64,000 nucleotides of DNA, taken from NCBI RefSeq assembly GCF_900143075.1, contig NZ_FRCY01000020.1:1-64000 (forward strand). Direction: 5' to 3'. The position numbers and the translations under genes were made by a program. The notes beneath the pieces were generated by a model. The model had not been told where the DNA came from. It did not search any database and saw nothing but the letters and a program-made list of their open reading frames with translations. The number at the start of each line of letters is the position of its first letter. The stretch's first letter is position 1. Shown piece after piece: positions 30,376 through 39,757 of this stretch. Origin of the DNA: Cyclobacterium lianum. GTDB lineage: Bacteria > Bacteroidota > Bacteroidia > Cytophagales > Cyclobacteriaceae.

Positions 30376-30383
30376 CAAAGGTA
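30376..30383 (-). promoter_or_regulatory. -7 box of the tRNA-like RNA
   Basis: TACCTTTG on the minus strand, identical to the box in front of the tRNA-Asp unit at 514-521. Confidence 0.5.
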
Positions 30384-30570
30384 ATACAAGTACCTTAATT
30401 TTGAAAATAATTTAACAAATATTTGAAAAAAATATATATTAATTAAAAAAATACCATTTTAATTTTAAATATGATAAATTAAAATACCAAAATCGGACCT
30501 TCTTTACCGAATTTAAAACGGAGGCCTTTCATTTTTTCCTTAACTTGCCACAAACCAGAACTACAAGCAG

Positions 30571-31467
30571 ATGGGGGAACCGATCAAGACCTATGAAATG
30601 CCAGAAGTCACCAATCAACGGGCCTTTCAGATCTATGAAGTTCAGGGGAAAACGATTCAAAACAAGACCTATCCCCACGAAACCACCCGGCCTCACCGGC
30701 ACAAGTATTATGAGGTCTGTGTATTTGTGAATGGAGCAGGACGGCACGAGATAGATTTTGAGACCCATCTTATCCATTCCAATAGCGTGCATTTTCTTTC
30801 ACCGGGACAGGTTCACCTCATCAGCCGGGAAAATGACTACCATGGTTATCTGATGGTTTTTTCGAGAGATTTCTACGCACTTGAAGCAAACCATGAAGAC
30901 CTGTTGTTTCAGATGCCCTTCTTTAACAACCCCACCTTGGTACCCATATTAAATTTAAGTCCGGCAGATTTCAGGGAATTGCATGAGCTGATCGTACAGA
31001 TACGCAAAGAATACCTGCAATGGAATGGCTTTACCTCAGATATTCTGCGGAATTACCTGCAGATATTCCTGATCAAATGCAAGCAGTATTACCTGCGCTA
31101 TTTTGCCGAACAGAACAAAACCATGGACCCCCATTTTGCCCTGGTGCAACAGTTCAATGCACTTGTAGAACAACAATTTAAATGTATCCATCAGGTGCAG
31201 GACTATGCCCATATGATGGGGCTCTCAGCGGCCAACCTGAACAAGCATGTTCGCAACATCACCGGCTATACGGCAGGAGAAATTATTCTGGATCGCCTGA
31301 TGCTTCAAGCCAAACGATTCCTGATCTATACGGATCTTTCCAGCAAGCAAATTGCCTATCAGCTCAATTATCAGGATCCGTCCTATTTCAGCCGGATTTT
31401 TAAAAAGAAAACCGGGTTTTCTCCCTCTGAGTTTAGGAGGGTAGAAAACGAAAAGTACCAGCATTAG
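30571..31467 (+). CDS. AraC family transcriptional regulator
   Basis: 298 residues: an N-terminal cupin sensing domain (HRHKYYEVCVFVNGAG, SPGQVHLISREN) and a C-terminal pair of helix-turn-helix motifs (YAHMMGLSAANLNKHVRNITG and IAYQLNYQDPSYFSRIFKKKTGFSPSEFRR). It stands at the head of the catabolic cluster 31620-38749 and is its most likely regulator, responding to a sugar. Confidence 0.93.
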   Translation: MGEPIKTYEMPEVTNQRAFQIYEVQGKTIQNKTYPHETTRPHRHKYYEVCVFVNGAGRHEIDFETHLIHSNSVHFLSPGQVHLISRENDYHGYLMVFSRDFYALEANHEDLLFQMPFFNNPTLVPILNLSPADFRELHELIVQIRKEYLQWNGFTSDILRNYLQIFLIKCKQYYLRYFAEQNKTMDPHFALVQQFNALVEQQFKCIHQVQDYAHMMGLSAANLNKHVRNITGYTAGEIILDRLMLQAKRFLIYTDLSSKQIAYQLNYQDPSYFSRIFKKKTGFSPSEFRRVENEKYQH

Positions 31468-31619
31468 CGCAAAAAATACCTTTATAATGACTGCATTTAA
31501 AGATACCTTTAGAAGCCTGAATAAAAAGTACATGATAGGGAGGAGGATTAACCAGACAAAAATTCTGAATTTCCATCCTCTCATCAATAATTCGAAACAT
31601 ATTAAAACCCTTTAAAAAA

Positions 31620-33002
31620 ATGATAGCAATAGATTCTGAAATTCAACCGGAAGACCTGAAAAAGGGTCTTGAACGGTTTTGGCAGCTCTCGGCTGAAAAA
31701 ATCACGGCCATAGAAAAAGAATACCCTCAAAATCAAGGCTCACCGGTATTTACGGTAAATGGGAAATACACCACCAGAGGTTGGACCGAATGGACACAGG
31801 GTTTTCAGTTCGGATCATCCATATTGCAATTTGATGCCACAGGAGAGAAAGGTTTCCTGGAAAAAGGCAAAATGAAAACCCTGCAAGTCATGGCTCCCCA
31901 CATCAGTCACACCGGTGTACATGACCATGGATTTAATAATGTGAGTACCTATGGCAATTTATTGCGGCTCATGGTAGAGGAGAAAATACCCTATGTAGAA
32001 TGGGAGAAAAATTTTTATGAATTGGCTTTGAAAATTTCGGGTGCAGTGCAGGCCAGTAGATGGACATCCATCCGGGACGGGGGCTTTATGTATTCGTTTA
32101 ATGGCCCGCATTCACTTTTTGTAGACACCATCAGGACAGTCAGAATACTCATGCTTAGCTATAGCCTTGGACACGTGCTCCAGGAGGAGAATGACCGGAA
32201 AGTAAACCTATTGGTCAGGGGCCTGCAGCATGCCAAAGCCACAGCCGATTATTCTGTTTACTATGGAGAAGGGAGGGACAGTTTCGATACCTGGGGCAGG
32301 ACAGCCCATGAAAGTGTTTTCAATACCAATGATGGCAATTACCGTTGTCCCAATTCTCAACAAGGGTATACGGGATTTTCTACCTGGACACGTGGACTCG
32401 CCTGGGCCATGTGTGGTTTTGCAGAGCAACTTGAATATTTGGACAACCTGTCAGATGATGCCCTCAAAGCCTACGGATCTCCGGTGGAGATTGAAGCATT
32501 TATGTTGAAGGCAGCTACAGCCAGTTGCGATTTTTACATTGCCCACACGCCAACAGATGGCATTCCCTACTGGGATACCGGAGCTCCCTCTTTGCATAAA
32601 TTGGGAGATTATCTCTCCAAACCTGCAGACCCATTCAATGAATACGAGCCGGTAGACAGTTCTGCGGCGGCCATTGGCGCGCAGGGCTTGTTGCGTCTGG
32701 GTCATTTTCTTCAAAGAAAAGGGCAGGCCGAAAAAGGAAAAAAATATTGGCAGGCCGGCCTCACAGTACTCAAAACGCTACTGGAGGAACCTTACCTGAG
32801 CACAGACAAAACCCATCAGGGCATATTGCTGCATTCCATTTATCACCAGCCAAATGGATGGGATAACGTGCCCAGGGGACAGAAAATTGCCTGTAATGAA
32901 TCCAGCATGTGGGGAGATTATCATGCCCGTGAGCTGGCACTTTATGTTCAACGCATCATCGATAAGGATCCCTATTACACTTTCTTTAATTGTCTGTCAT
33001 GA
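31620..33002 (+). CDS. GH88-like unsaturated uronyl hydrolase
   Basis: A 460-residue cytoplasmic alpha/alpha-barrel protein without signal peptide. HTGVHDHGFNNVSTYGNLL, DTIRTVRILMLSY and GFSTWTRGLAWAMCGF correspond to the conserved blocks of unsaturated glucuronyl hydrolases, which hydrate and cleave the 4,5-unsaturated uronic acid left by polysaccharide lyases. First gene of the cluster; its stop overlaps the next gene by 4 bases (ATGA). Confidence 0.8.
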   Translation: MIAIDSEIQPEDLKKGLERFWQLSAEKITAIEKEYPQNQGSPVFTVNGKYTTRGWTEWTQGFQFGSSILQFDATGEKGFLEKGKMKTLQVMAPHISHTGVHDHGFNNVSTYGNLLRLMVEEKIPYVEWEKNFYELALKISGAVQASRWTSIRDGGFMYSFNGPHSLFVDTIRTVRILMLSYSLGHVLQEENDRKVNLLVRGLQHAKATADYSVYYGEGRDSFDTWGRTAHESVFNTNDGNYRCPNSQQGYTGFSTWTRGLAWAMCGFAEQLEYLDNLSDDALKAYGSPVEIEAFMLKAATASCDFYIAHTPTDGIPYWDTGAPSLHKLGDYLSKPADPFNEYEPVDSSAAAIGAQGLLRLGHFLQRKGQAEKGKKYWQAGLTVLKTLLEEPYLSTDKTHQGILLHSIYHQPNGWDNVPRGQKIACNESSMWGDYHARELALYVQRIIDKDPYYTFFNCLS

Positions 33003-33829
33003 GTGCACAACCAATAAAAGACCTAAGTAAGCTTTGTATACACACCATCACCACCAAGCCCTGGAGCCTTGAGGAGGCGGCAGAAAAATATGAGAAAGCG
33101 GGTGTGAAGGGGATATCGATATGGCGGCAATACCTTGGAGGCAGGGACATCGCAGCCTCAGGCGATCTGCTGAGGAGCCATGGTTTGGAGATTGTATCTT
33201 TGGTAAGGGGTGGTTTTTTTCCCGCTGTATCTGCAAAGACCCGGGAGCAGGCCATTCAGGATAACCTGAAAGCTATAGATGAGGCTGCAGCACTGGGAGC
33301 ACCGATGATCGTTTTGGTGTGCGGTGCTGACCCTGGTCAATCTCTGGAGAAATCCAGGATGCAAATCCGGGAGGGTATCGAGAAAGTTTTGCCCCAGGCC
33401 ATTTCCAAGGGTGTAAAACTAGCCATAGAGCCACTTCACCCCATGTATGCGGACACACGTTCGGCGGTCAATACACTCCGGCAGGCCAATGAGATGGCCG
33501 AAGCCATTGACTCAGACCATGTGGGCGTGGCAGCAGATGTGTACCACCTTTGGTGGGATCCTGATCTCAAGACCGAATTGCTGCGCTGTGGGCAAAACGG
33601 AAATCTGTTTGCTTTTCATATCTGCGATTGGCTTAGCCCAACCACCGACTTCCTCAATGACCGCGGACTGATGGGGGACGGCTGTATCGACATTCCTACC
33701 ATACGGGGATGGGCAGAAGAAGCTGGATTTGCCGGTTACAATGAAGTGGAAATTTTTTCTGACCGGCACTGGGCTGGAGATCAAAACGATTTTCTGGACA
33801 AGATTGTCTCCCATTATTATCATTGCTAG
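32999..33829 (+). CDS. Sugar phosphate isomerase/epimerase-like TIM barrel
   Basis: 276 residues from the ATG at 32999, which overlaps the preceding stop. The xylose isomerase-like/AP endonuclease 2 fold is seen in IVSLVRGGFF, KLAIEPLHPMYAD, VGVAADVYHLWWDPD and YNEVEIFSDRHW, which carry the Glu, His and Asp metal ligands. Probably isomerises or epimerises a ketose or uronate intermediate of the pathway. Confidence 0.85.
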   Translation: MSAQPIKDLSKLCIHTITTKPWSLEEAAEKYEKAGVKGISIWRQYLGGRDIAASGDLLRSHGLEIVSLVRGGFFPAVSAKTREQAIQDNLKAIDEAAALGAPMIVLVCGADPGQSLEKSRMQIREGIEKVLPQAISKGVKLAIEPLHPMYADTRSAVNTLRQANEMAEAIDSDHVGVAADVYHLWWDPDLKTELLRCGQNGNLFAFHICDWLSPTTDFLNDRGLMGDGCIDIPTIRGWAEEAGFAGYNEVEIFSDRHWAGDQNDFLDKIVSHYYHC

Positions 33830-33845
33830 TAAAACCAATAAACTT

Positions 33846-34988
33846 ATGGAACATAAAATAGGAATTATCATGAACGGTGTCACTGGAAGAATGGGCACCA
33901 ATCAACACCTGATGAGAAGTATTGTTGAAATCATCAGGCAGGGAGGGGTACAACTTTCAAATGGAGACACCATTATGCCGGACCCGGTATTGGTGGGAAG
34001 AAATGAAGCCAAATTAAAGGCCCTTAGTGAAAGATCGGGGGTTAAGAAATACACTACCGATCTGGATTCGGTCATGAATGATGATGAATACAGTATCTAT
34101 TTTGACGCCCAGACAACGGGCAGGAGAGCGGATGCTGTCAAGCAGGCAGTAAAGGCCGGAAAGCACATTTATTGTGAGAAACCAGTGGCAGTAGATACCG
34201 AAACGGCCCTTCAATTACACGAAATATGCAAGAAAGCAGGCGTAAAAAACGGCGTAGTACAGGACAAATTGTGGCTTCCGGGCTTAAGAAAGCTGAAGCG
34301 TCTCATTGAAAACGGCTTTTTAGGAGAAATACTCTCGGTAAGAGGGGAATTTGGCTACTGGGTCTTTGAAGGTCATACCGTACCCGCACAACGGCCTTCC
34401 TGGAACTACAGGAAGGAAGATGACGGGGGCATTATTGTGGATATGCTGTGCCATTGGAGGTATGTTCTGGACAATATCTTTGGCAACGTAAAGGCAGTGT
34501 CCTGTACGGGGGCCACGCACATCAAAGAACGTGTAGACGAGCAGGGAAAACCTTACAGGTGTACTGCAGATGATGCTGCGTACGCTACTTTTGAACTGGA
34601 AGGTGATATCATCGCCCACTTCAACTCTTCCTGGACCGTAAGGGTGCGCAGGGATGATTTGCTCACAGTGCAGGTAGACGGTACCAAAGGTTCTGCCGTG
34701 GCGGGCCTGAGAGAGTGCTACATACAGCACTATGGCAATACCCCCAAACCGGTTTGGAATCCGGATATCGTACAGCCTATTGATTTTTACGAAGGTTGGG
34801 CAAAAGTACCCGAGCAGGAGCCTATGGACAATGCATTTAAGGTACAGTGGGAGTTATTTTTGAAGCATGTAGTAGCAGATGAACCCTTTCCCTGGGACAT
34901 GAAAGCAGGGGCCAGGGGAGTTCAGCTCGCCGAAAAAGGCTTGGAAAGCTGGGAAAAAAGGGCCTGGGTAGATATACCTGAGCTTTAA
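33846..34988 (+). CDS. Gfo/Idh/MocA oxidoreductase
   Basis: 380 residues from the ATG at 33846. The NAD(P) fold is unusual: it opens KIGIIMNGVTGRMGTNQHL instead of the GxGxxG seen in most members, resembling dihydrodipicolinate reductase-like starts. The family motif CEKPVAVDTE is intact. Likely oxidises or reduces a sugar intermediate. 16 bases after the isomerase gene. Confidence 0.88.
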   Translation: MEHKIGIIMNGVTGRMGTNQHLMRSIVEIIRQGGVQLSNGDTIMPDPVLVGRNEAKLKALSERSGVKKYTTDLDSVMNDDEYSIYFDAQTTGRRADAVKQAVKAGKHIYCEKPVAVDTETALQLHEICKKAGVKNGVVQDKLWLPGLRKLKRLIENGFLGEILSVRGEFGYWVFEGHTVPAQRPSWNYRKEDDGGIIVDMLCHWRYVLDNIFGNVKAVSCTGATHIKERVDEQGKPYRCTADDAAYATFELEGDIIAHFNSSWTVRVRRDDLLTVQVDGTKGSAVAGLRECYIQHYGNTPKPVWNPDIVQPIDFYEGWAKVPEQEPMDNAFKVQWELFLKHVVADEPFPWDMKAGARGVQLAEKGLESWEKRAWVDIPEL

Positions 34989-35003
34989 TTGAAATAAGGG
35001 AAT

Positions 35004-35774
35004 ATGAAGAAAGTAGCATTAGTAACCGGAGGATCCAGAGGCATAGGCCTTGGTATCGCCAAATGCCTGGCCCAATCGGGTTTTGATCTGGCCATCAATG
35101 GTATGCGCAAGGAAGAGGATACCTCCGAAAGTCTGGAAGAATTAAGGGCCCTGGGAGCCGAAGTATTGTATTGCCGGGGGGATGTGGGAGGCGCATCTGA
35201 AAGGCAGCAGATCATGGATAGTGTCCAATCTCACTTTAACCGGCTTCATGTTTTGGTAAATAATGCCGGTGTGGCGCCCAAAGAAAGAAATGACATATTG
35301 GAAGCCACTGAGGAGAGTTTCGAATATGTGCTGAAGACCAATCTAAACTCAGCATATTTTCTTTCTCAGCTCGCAGCCAATTGGATGATTGCACAAAAAG
35401 GCGAATCAGAGGATTTCAAAGGAGCTATTATCAATGTTTCTTCGATTTCAGCTACTGTAGCCTCGGTCAACCGGGGAGAGTATTGTGTGGCCAAAGCCGG
35501 AATGAGCATGGCTACACAGCTTTTTGCGGTGAGGCTTGGAGAATACGATATACCGGTATATGAAGTGAGGCCCGGAGTAATCGCTACCGATATGACTGCT
35601 GGTGTAACCGAAAAATACGACAAGCTGATTGGGTCCGGGCTTTGTGTGCAGCAACGCTGGGGCTTGCCGCAAGATGTAGGCCTTGCAGTAGCGGCTTTGG
35701 CAAAAGGAGACTTTCCCTACTCCACAGGGCAGGTGATCATGGTGGATGGAGGATTGACAATTCCGAGACTTTAG
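35004..35774 (+). CDS. SDR family oxidoreductase
   Basis: A 256-residue classical short-chain dehydrogenase: cofactor motif TGGSRGIGLGIA, NNAG, the catalytic Ser in NVSSIS and YCVAKAG with the Tyr-Lys pair, and the C-terminal YSTGQVIMVDGG. Resembles 3-ketoacyl reductases annotated in sugar clusters, where the substrate is a keto sugar acid. 15 bases after the Gfo/Idh gene. Confidence 0.92.
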   Translation: MKKVALVTGGSRGIGLGIAKCLAQSGFDLAINGMRKEEDTSESLEELRALGAEVLYCRGDVGGASERQQIMDSVQSHFNRLHVLVNNAGVAPKERNDILEATEESFEYVLKTNLNSAYFLSQLAANWMIAQKGESEDFKGAIINVSSISATVASVNRGEYCVAKAGMSMATQLFAVRLGEYDIPVYEVRPGVIATDMTAGVTEKYDKLIGSGLCVQQRWGLPQDVGLAVAALAKGDFPYSTGQVIMVDGGLTIPRL

Positions 35775-35781
35775 ACACCAC

Positions 35782-35806
35782 ATGACCGGCATATTTTGCC
35801 GGTCAT
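35782..35806 (+). terminator. Hairpin after the SDR gene (weak terminator or attenuator)
   Basis: Perfect 9-base stem ATGACCGGC/GCCGGTCAT with a 7-base loop but no T run. It may lower transcription into the transporter genes or stabilise the upstream message. Confidence 0.45.
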
Positions 35807-35888
35807 TCATGCTTCCCTATCCATCTTCTTTACGATTCAGCCAACAATTGTATATATTGTCAATTCAATAGTTTAAACCCAATTTTCA

Positions 35889-36116
35889 ATGGAAAAAAAG
35901 AGACTTTACTGGAAGATCAGCTGTGCAGCAGCGATCATCCTCAGTATGATCACATTCACCCCTTTGGTCATTCCGCAGGGAGTATCTACGCCTGAACTTG
36001 CCGGAGTACCCTACAGCCTTTGGACAAGTTTTATCATCACTGTACTTTTGGTTATTCTCACCTATATCGGTACGAGGGTACATCCGGGTATGCAAAATGA
36101 GGAGGAGGACTTATGA
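35889..36116 (+). CDS. Small symporter partner subunit (DUF3311-like)
   Basis: 75 residues with two membrane helices (8-28 and 44-62) and an acidic tail. Its stop overlaps the symporter start by 4 bases (ATGA). Small two-helix proteins of this size often accompany sodium:solute symporters. I infer an accessory subunit. Confidence 0.7.
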   Translation: MEKKRLYWKISCAAAIILSMITFTPLVIPQGVSTPELAGVPYSLWTSFIITVLLVILTYIGTRVHPGMQNEEEDL

Positions 36117-37540
36117 TTTTCTGGGTATGGGTATTTGGCCTCATCTATGCAGGTCTTTTGGTATTTGCTTCTTTAAAATCCTATAAGAAAAACAGGTCTT
36201 CAGAAGAATTCATGATGGCCGGCTCTAATATTGGTCTTACGCTTGGCGTATTGACCTTTGCTGCAGCCCTATTCAGCACCTTCACCTTTTTGGGTATGCC
36301 TGATTTCTTTCGCATCAACGGGGTCGCAGCATGGATATTTCTGGCCGTGTCGGATGGAGCCATGGTTTTTCTGCTGCTCTGGTTTGGCTACCATATCCGT
36401 ATGAAAGTAAAGGGTATGGAGTTTCGTGGCGTAGCTGGACTAATTTCCCGTTGCTATGAAAACCGACTGGCAGGTTATGTGTTTTTCCTAAGCTCCTTCT
36501 TGTTTTTGATTCCTTATGTAGGCATACAAATTCAGGGGATAGCCATTTTTATGGATGCCGCCTTTCCCGGTTCGCTACCAGCATGGGGCTGGTCTGCCGG
36601 TATAGTACTGATCATGTTGATATATAGTGAAATCGGTGGATTGAAAGCCATCATTTTCAGCGATGCCATACAGGGATTGTTGCTACTGGCAGTAATATGG
36701 ATTATCGGCTGGGCTTGTTTGAGTCACTTTGGCGGAATCGGAGCCATGTTTGACAAAATAGGTAATGTTCAGGAGGATTTGCTTTCGAGTCCCGGACCCC
36801 AGGGATTACTCACTCCTCAGTTTTTGTTTGCTTCACTGATCGCCATCTTGATGATTCCGGTCACGCAACCCCAGTTTACGACCCGGATAGTTGTAATGAA
36901 GAGCATGAAGACCATGCAATTGATGGCGGTATCGCTTGGGGCATTCGCTATTCTGGTGATTTTGCCTACGATTTTTATCGGTATGTATGGAGCCGATCTG
37001 TACAGTGAGTACGGAAGAGATGAATTCTTTGCCAATGCCTTCCTCTATGACCAGCCCAATGCTGTAGCTGCTTTGGCCATTATCGGTCTCATTGCTGCGG
37101 GATTGTCAACGACAAATGCCCAGATATTTGCTTTGGGATCTGAGTTGAGAGGGTTGTTAAGGGGAAATGAAAACAGCATCATGACAAAAACCAAAATTGG
37201 TATCTTTGTTTTTTCTCTGATTGCCTTTTTCTTTTCCATTATTGTGATTGACCAACTGGTATTACTGGCAAGGGTGAGTTTTGCGGGCACAGGCATTATG
37301 GGCCCCATGATCATATTGGGAATATTGAGTAACCGGAAAGTGTCTTCGGCAATCATCTACCTGTCATTGGCAGGTCTGCTGATCTTCCTGCTTTCTCTTG
37401 GAGGATTTATTCCGGATATGTATTTTGGAATCAGATTGGATTTGATCTTGTTTATTTCTCTGGGAATAGCGGCTGTAATCAGTCACCTTACCGGTACCAA
37501 GCCAAGGCTGATCCGTCCAGAAACTGATGAAAAGAATTAA
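36113..37540 (+). CDS. Sodium:solute symporter (SSS family)
   Basis: 475 residues with about 13 membrane helices. FAAALFSTFTFLGMPDFFR near helix 2 and the helix 8-9 region AALAIIGLIAAGLSTTNAQIFALGS (Ser-Thr sodium site) are SSS features. It likely imports the sugar acid or disaccharide used by the cluster. Translationally coupled to its small partner. Confidence 0.92.
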   Translation: MIFWVWVFGLIYAGLLVFASLKSYKKNRSSEEFMMAGSNIGLTLGVLTFAAALFSTFTFLGMPDFFRINGVAAWIFLAVSDGAMVFLLLWFGYHIRMKVKGMEFRGVAGLISRCYENRLAGYVFFLSSFLFLIPYVGIQIQGIAIFMDAAFPGSLPAWGWSAGIVLIMLIYSEIGGLKAIIFSDAIQGLLLLAVIWIIGWACLSHFGGIGAMFDKIGNVQEDLLSSPGPQGLLTPQFLFASLIAILMIPVTQPQFTTRIVVMKSMKTMQLMAVSLGAFAILVILPTIFIGMYGADLYSEYGRDEFFANAFLYDQPNAVAALAIIGLIAAGLSTTNAQIFALGSELRGLLRGNENSIMTKTKIGIFVFSLIAFFFSIIVIDQLVLLARVSFAGTGIMGPMIILGILSNRKVSSAIIYLSLAGLLIFLLSLGGFIPDMYFGIRLDLILFISLGIAAVISHLTGTKPRLIRPETDEKN

Positions 37541-37555
37541 AAACAAGACCTAAGC

Positions 37556-38749
37556 ATGAACACGGGCCTGACCCAGATTATTAATGGTAACGTCATTACC
37601 CCCCATGAAATACTGTTCAATACTGCAGTTCTGATCCGGAACGGCAGCATAGAAGAAATATGCAGGGACAATGAAGTACGTGAGGGGGCGCAGATCATAG
37701 ATGCCCGGGGACAGTATGTGTCTCCGGGTTTTATTGATATCCATGTGCATGGAGGGGCAGGTCATGATTTCATGGACGGAGAAAAGGACGGTTTTCTGGA
37801 AATCGCCCGGCTGCATGCCAGGCATGGTACCACGGCCATGGTGCCTACCTCACTCACCAGTGGAAAAGACCAATTAATAGCCTTGCTGAAAACCTATGGG
37901 GAAGCCGAAAAGGACAATACGGATGGCGCAGCATTTTTGGGTTTGCATCTGGAAGGTCCCTATTTTGCCATGAATCAGCGTGGCGCACAGGATCCCAGGT
38001 ATATCCGTGATCCGGACCCGGCAGAGTATGAAGAGATATTGAAATATGCCCATCTGATCGCCCGCTGGAGTGCGGCTCCCGAACGGGCCGGGGCAATGGA
38101 ATTTGGCAGACGGTTGCGGGAAAAAGGAGTCCTGGCGGCTATGGCCCATACAGATGCTGTATACGAGCAGGTTTTGGAAGCGATAGCATCGGGGTATACC
38201 TTGTCCACGCATTTGTATTCAGGAATGTCAGGAGTTAGCCGGAAAAATGCGTTCCGATATGCTGGAGTGATCGAAAGCAGTTTGCTGCTGGATGAAATTG
38301 ATGTGGAGATCATCGCAGACGGGGTGCATTTGCCCGCTCCCTTGTTAAAATTGATTTATAAGGTTAAAGGCCCGGAAAAAATCGCTTTGATCACGGATGC
38401 GATGAGAGGAGCAGGGATGCCCGAAGGCGAAAGTATTCTGGGGCACAAAGATGATGGGCTGAAAGTAATCATAGAAGATGCTGTGGCAAAGCTTCCGGAT
38501 CGAAGTTCCTTTGCCGGAAGCGTGGCTACCGCAGATCGCCTGGTCCGCACCATGCTGAGGACAGCAGATGTTCCTCTGTTAGAGGCCATAAAAATGATGA
38601 GCCAAACACCTGCCCGAATTATGGGTCAGCAGCATAAAAAAGGCGCCATCCGCAAAGGAATGGACGCCGATATTGTGCTTTTTGATAATGACATACAGGT
38701 CAGTCTGACTATGGTCGGGGGCAAGGTAGTGTACAGAACAGCCCGGTAA
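37556..38749 (+). CDS. N-acetylglucosamine-6-phosphate deacetylase-like amidohydrolase
   Basis: 397 residues of the NagA family. DIHVHGGAGHDFMDG, LHLEGPYFAMNQRGAQDP, MAHTDA, DGVHLP and ITDAMRGAG are present, so the metal site looks functional. In the substrate region HLYNAM of typical NagA the sequence is HLYSGM, which changes the part around the phosphate. It may deacetylate an unphosphorylated or different amino sugar. Last gene of the plus-strand cluster, 15 bases after the symporter. Confidence 0.83.
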   Translation: MNTGLTQIINGNVITPHEILFNTAVLIRNGSIEEICRDNEVREGAQIIDARGQYVSPGFIDIHVHGGAGHDFMDGEKDGFLEIARLHARHGTTAMVPTSLTSGKDQLIALLKTYGEAEKDNTDGAAFLGLHLEGPYFAMNQRGAQDPRYIRDPDPAEYEEILKYAHLIARWSAAPERAGAMEFGRRLREKGVLAAMAHTDAVYEQVLEAIASGYTLSTHLYSGMSGVSRKNAFRYAGVIESSLLLDEIDVEIIADGVHLPAPLLKLIYKVKGPEKIALITDAMRGAGMPEGESILGHKDDGLKVIIEDAVAKLPDRSSFAGSVATADRLVRTMLRTADVPLLEAIKMMSQTPARIMGQQHKKGAIRKGMDADIVLFDNDIQVSLTMVGGKVVYRTAR

Positions 38750-38752
38750 GTT

Positions 38753-39757
38753 TTAGTCGATATTGACCCATCTTTCGTTCCGGTCGGATTCGAATATGGC
38801 CTGGAGTACCTTTGCATTCTCCTGAGCATTTTCAAGAGACACAGGCACTTCCCTGTCTTCCAGGATGGCCTTCGAAAAATCATTGGCCTGTTCGGTGTAC
38901 TGATTGCTTAGCGGCAAAACAATTTTCTCCGGGTCAGGCTGAAGAAAATTGCCGTCATGTATCAGGATTTCATTTTTCTGATCTGCCGGTGCATTGAACG
39001 GGATCCTGATTTCCATTATTTTTTCCTCTCCATAAAACAACATGCGCTGATAGGGCGTCAACTGGGTACTGACCGTAAAAGTCATCTGTATTTCGTGAAA
39101 ATCGATCAGAACCGAACCCAGTTTATCGGTTCTGAATTGAGGATCAAATTCCAACATGGATACCACCCTTCCGGGTTCTTTTTCCAACACAAAGCGGGAG
39201 GTAAATACCGGATAGCAGCCAATGTCCCAGATCCCGCCACCACCCATTTCCGGGATATTGCGGATATTGTCCTCGTTGACATTAAAATAGCTGAAAAATC
39301 CATGGACAGCTTTTATTTTACCCAGGTAATTTTTCCGTACCAGCTCCCTCGCTTTGATCCACTGGGGATTGGAGGCTACCATAAATGCTTCTCCTACCTT
39401 AAGACCTTTTTCGTCTCTTGCCCTGATCAATTCGTCGATTTCTTCAGCATTTAAGGCGAGTGGTTTTTCACAGAGTACATGTTTGCCGGCACGGATACAC
39501 TGCAGCGTATAGGGTACATGCAGGTCATTGGGCAGGGGGTTATATACCACATCGATTTCCGGATCGTTGATCAAATCCTCATAAGATCCATAGGCTTTCG
39601 GGATCCCCATTTCCCGGGCTGCAGCGGTAGCTTTGTCAAGGTCCCTGGATGCCAGGCCATACACTTCGTAAAGGTCACTGTTTGCCATGGCCGGTATTAC
39701 CTTTTCCCGGGCAATTTTAGCAACGCCCAATACACCCCATTTAAGTTTTTTGTTCAT
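38753..39757 (-). CDS. Gfo/Idh/MocA oxidoreductase
   Basis: 334 residues with the NAD(P) fold start KWGVLGVAKIAREKV and the family motif CEKPLALNAEE. Resembles the group around glucose-fructose oxidoreductase and trans-dihydrodiol dehydrogenase. Cytoplasmic. Convergent with the deacetylase (3-base gap) and divergent from the Tat-exported relative at 40159. Confidence 0.9.
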   Translation of the reverse strand: MNKKLKWGVLGVAKIAREKVIPAMANSDLYEVYGLASRDLDKATAAAREMGIPKAYGSYEDLINDPEIDVVYNPLPNDLHVPYTLQCIRAGKHVLCEKPLALNAEEIDELIRARDEKGLKVGEAFMVASNPQWIKARELVRKNYLGKIKAVHGFFSYFNVNEDNIRNIPEMGGGGIWDIGCYPVFTSRFVLEKEPGRVVSMLEFDPQFRTDKLGSVLIDFHEIQMTFTVSTQLTPYQRMLFYGEEKIMEIRIPFNAPADQKNEILIHDGNFLQPDPEKIVLPLSNQYTEQANDFSKAILEDREVPVSLENAQENAKVLQAIFESDRNERWVNID

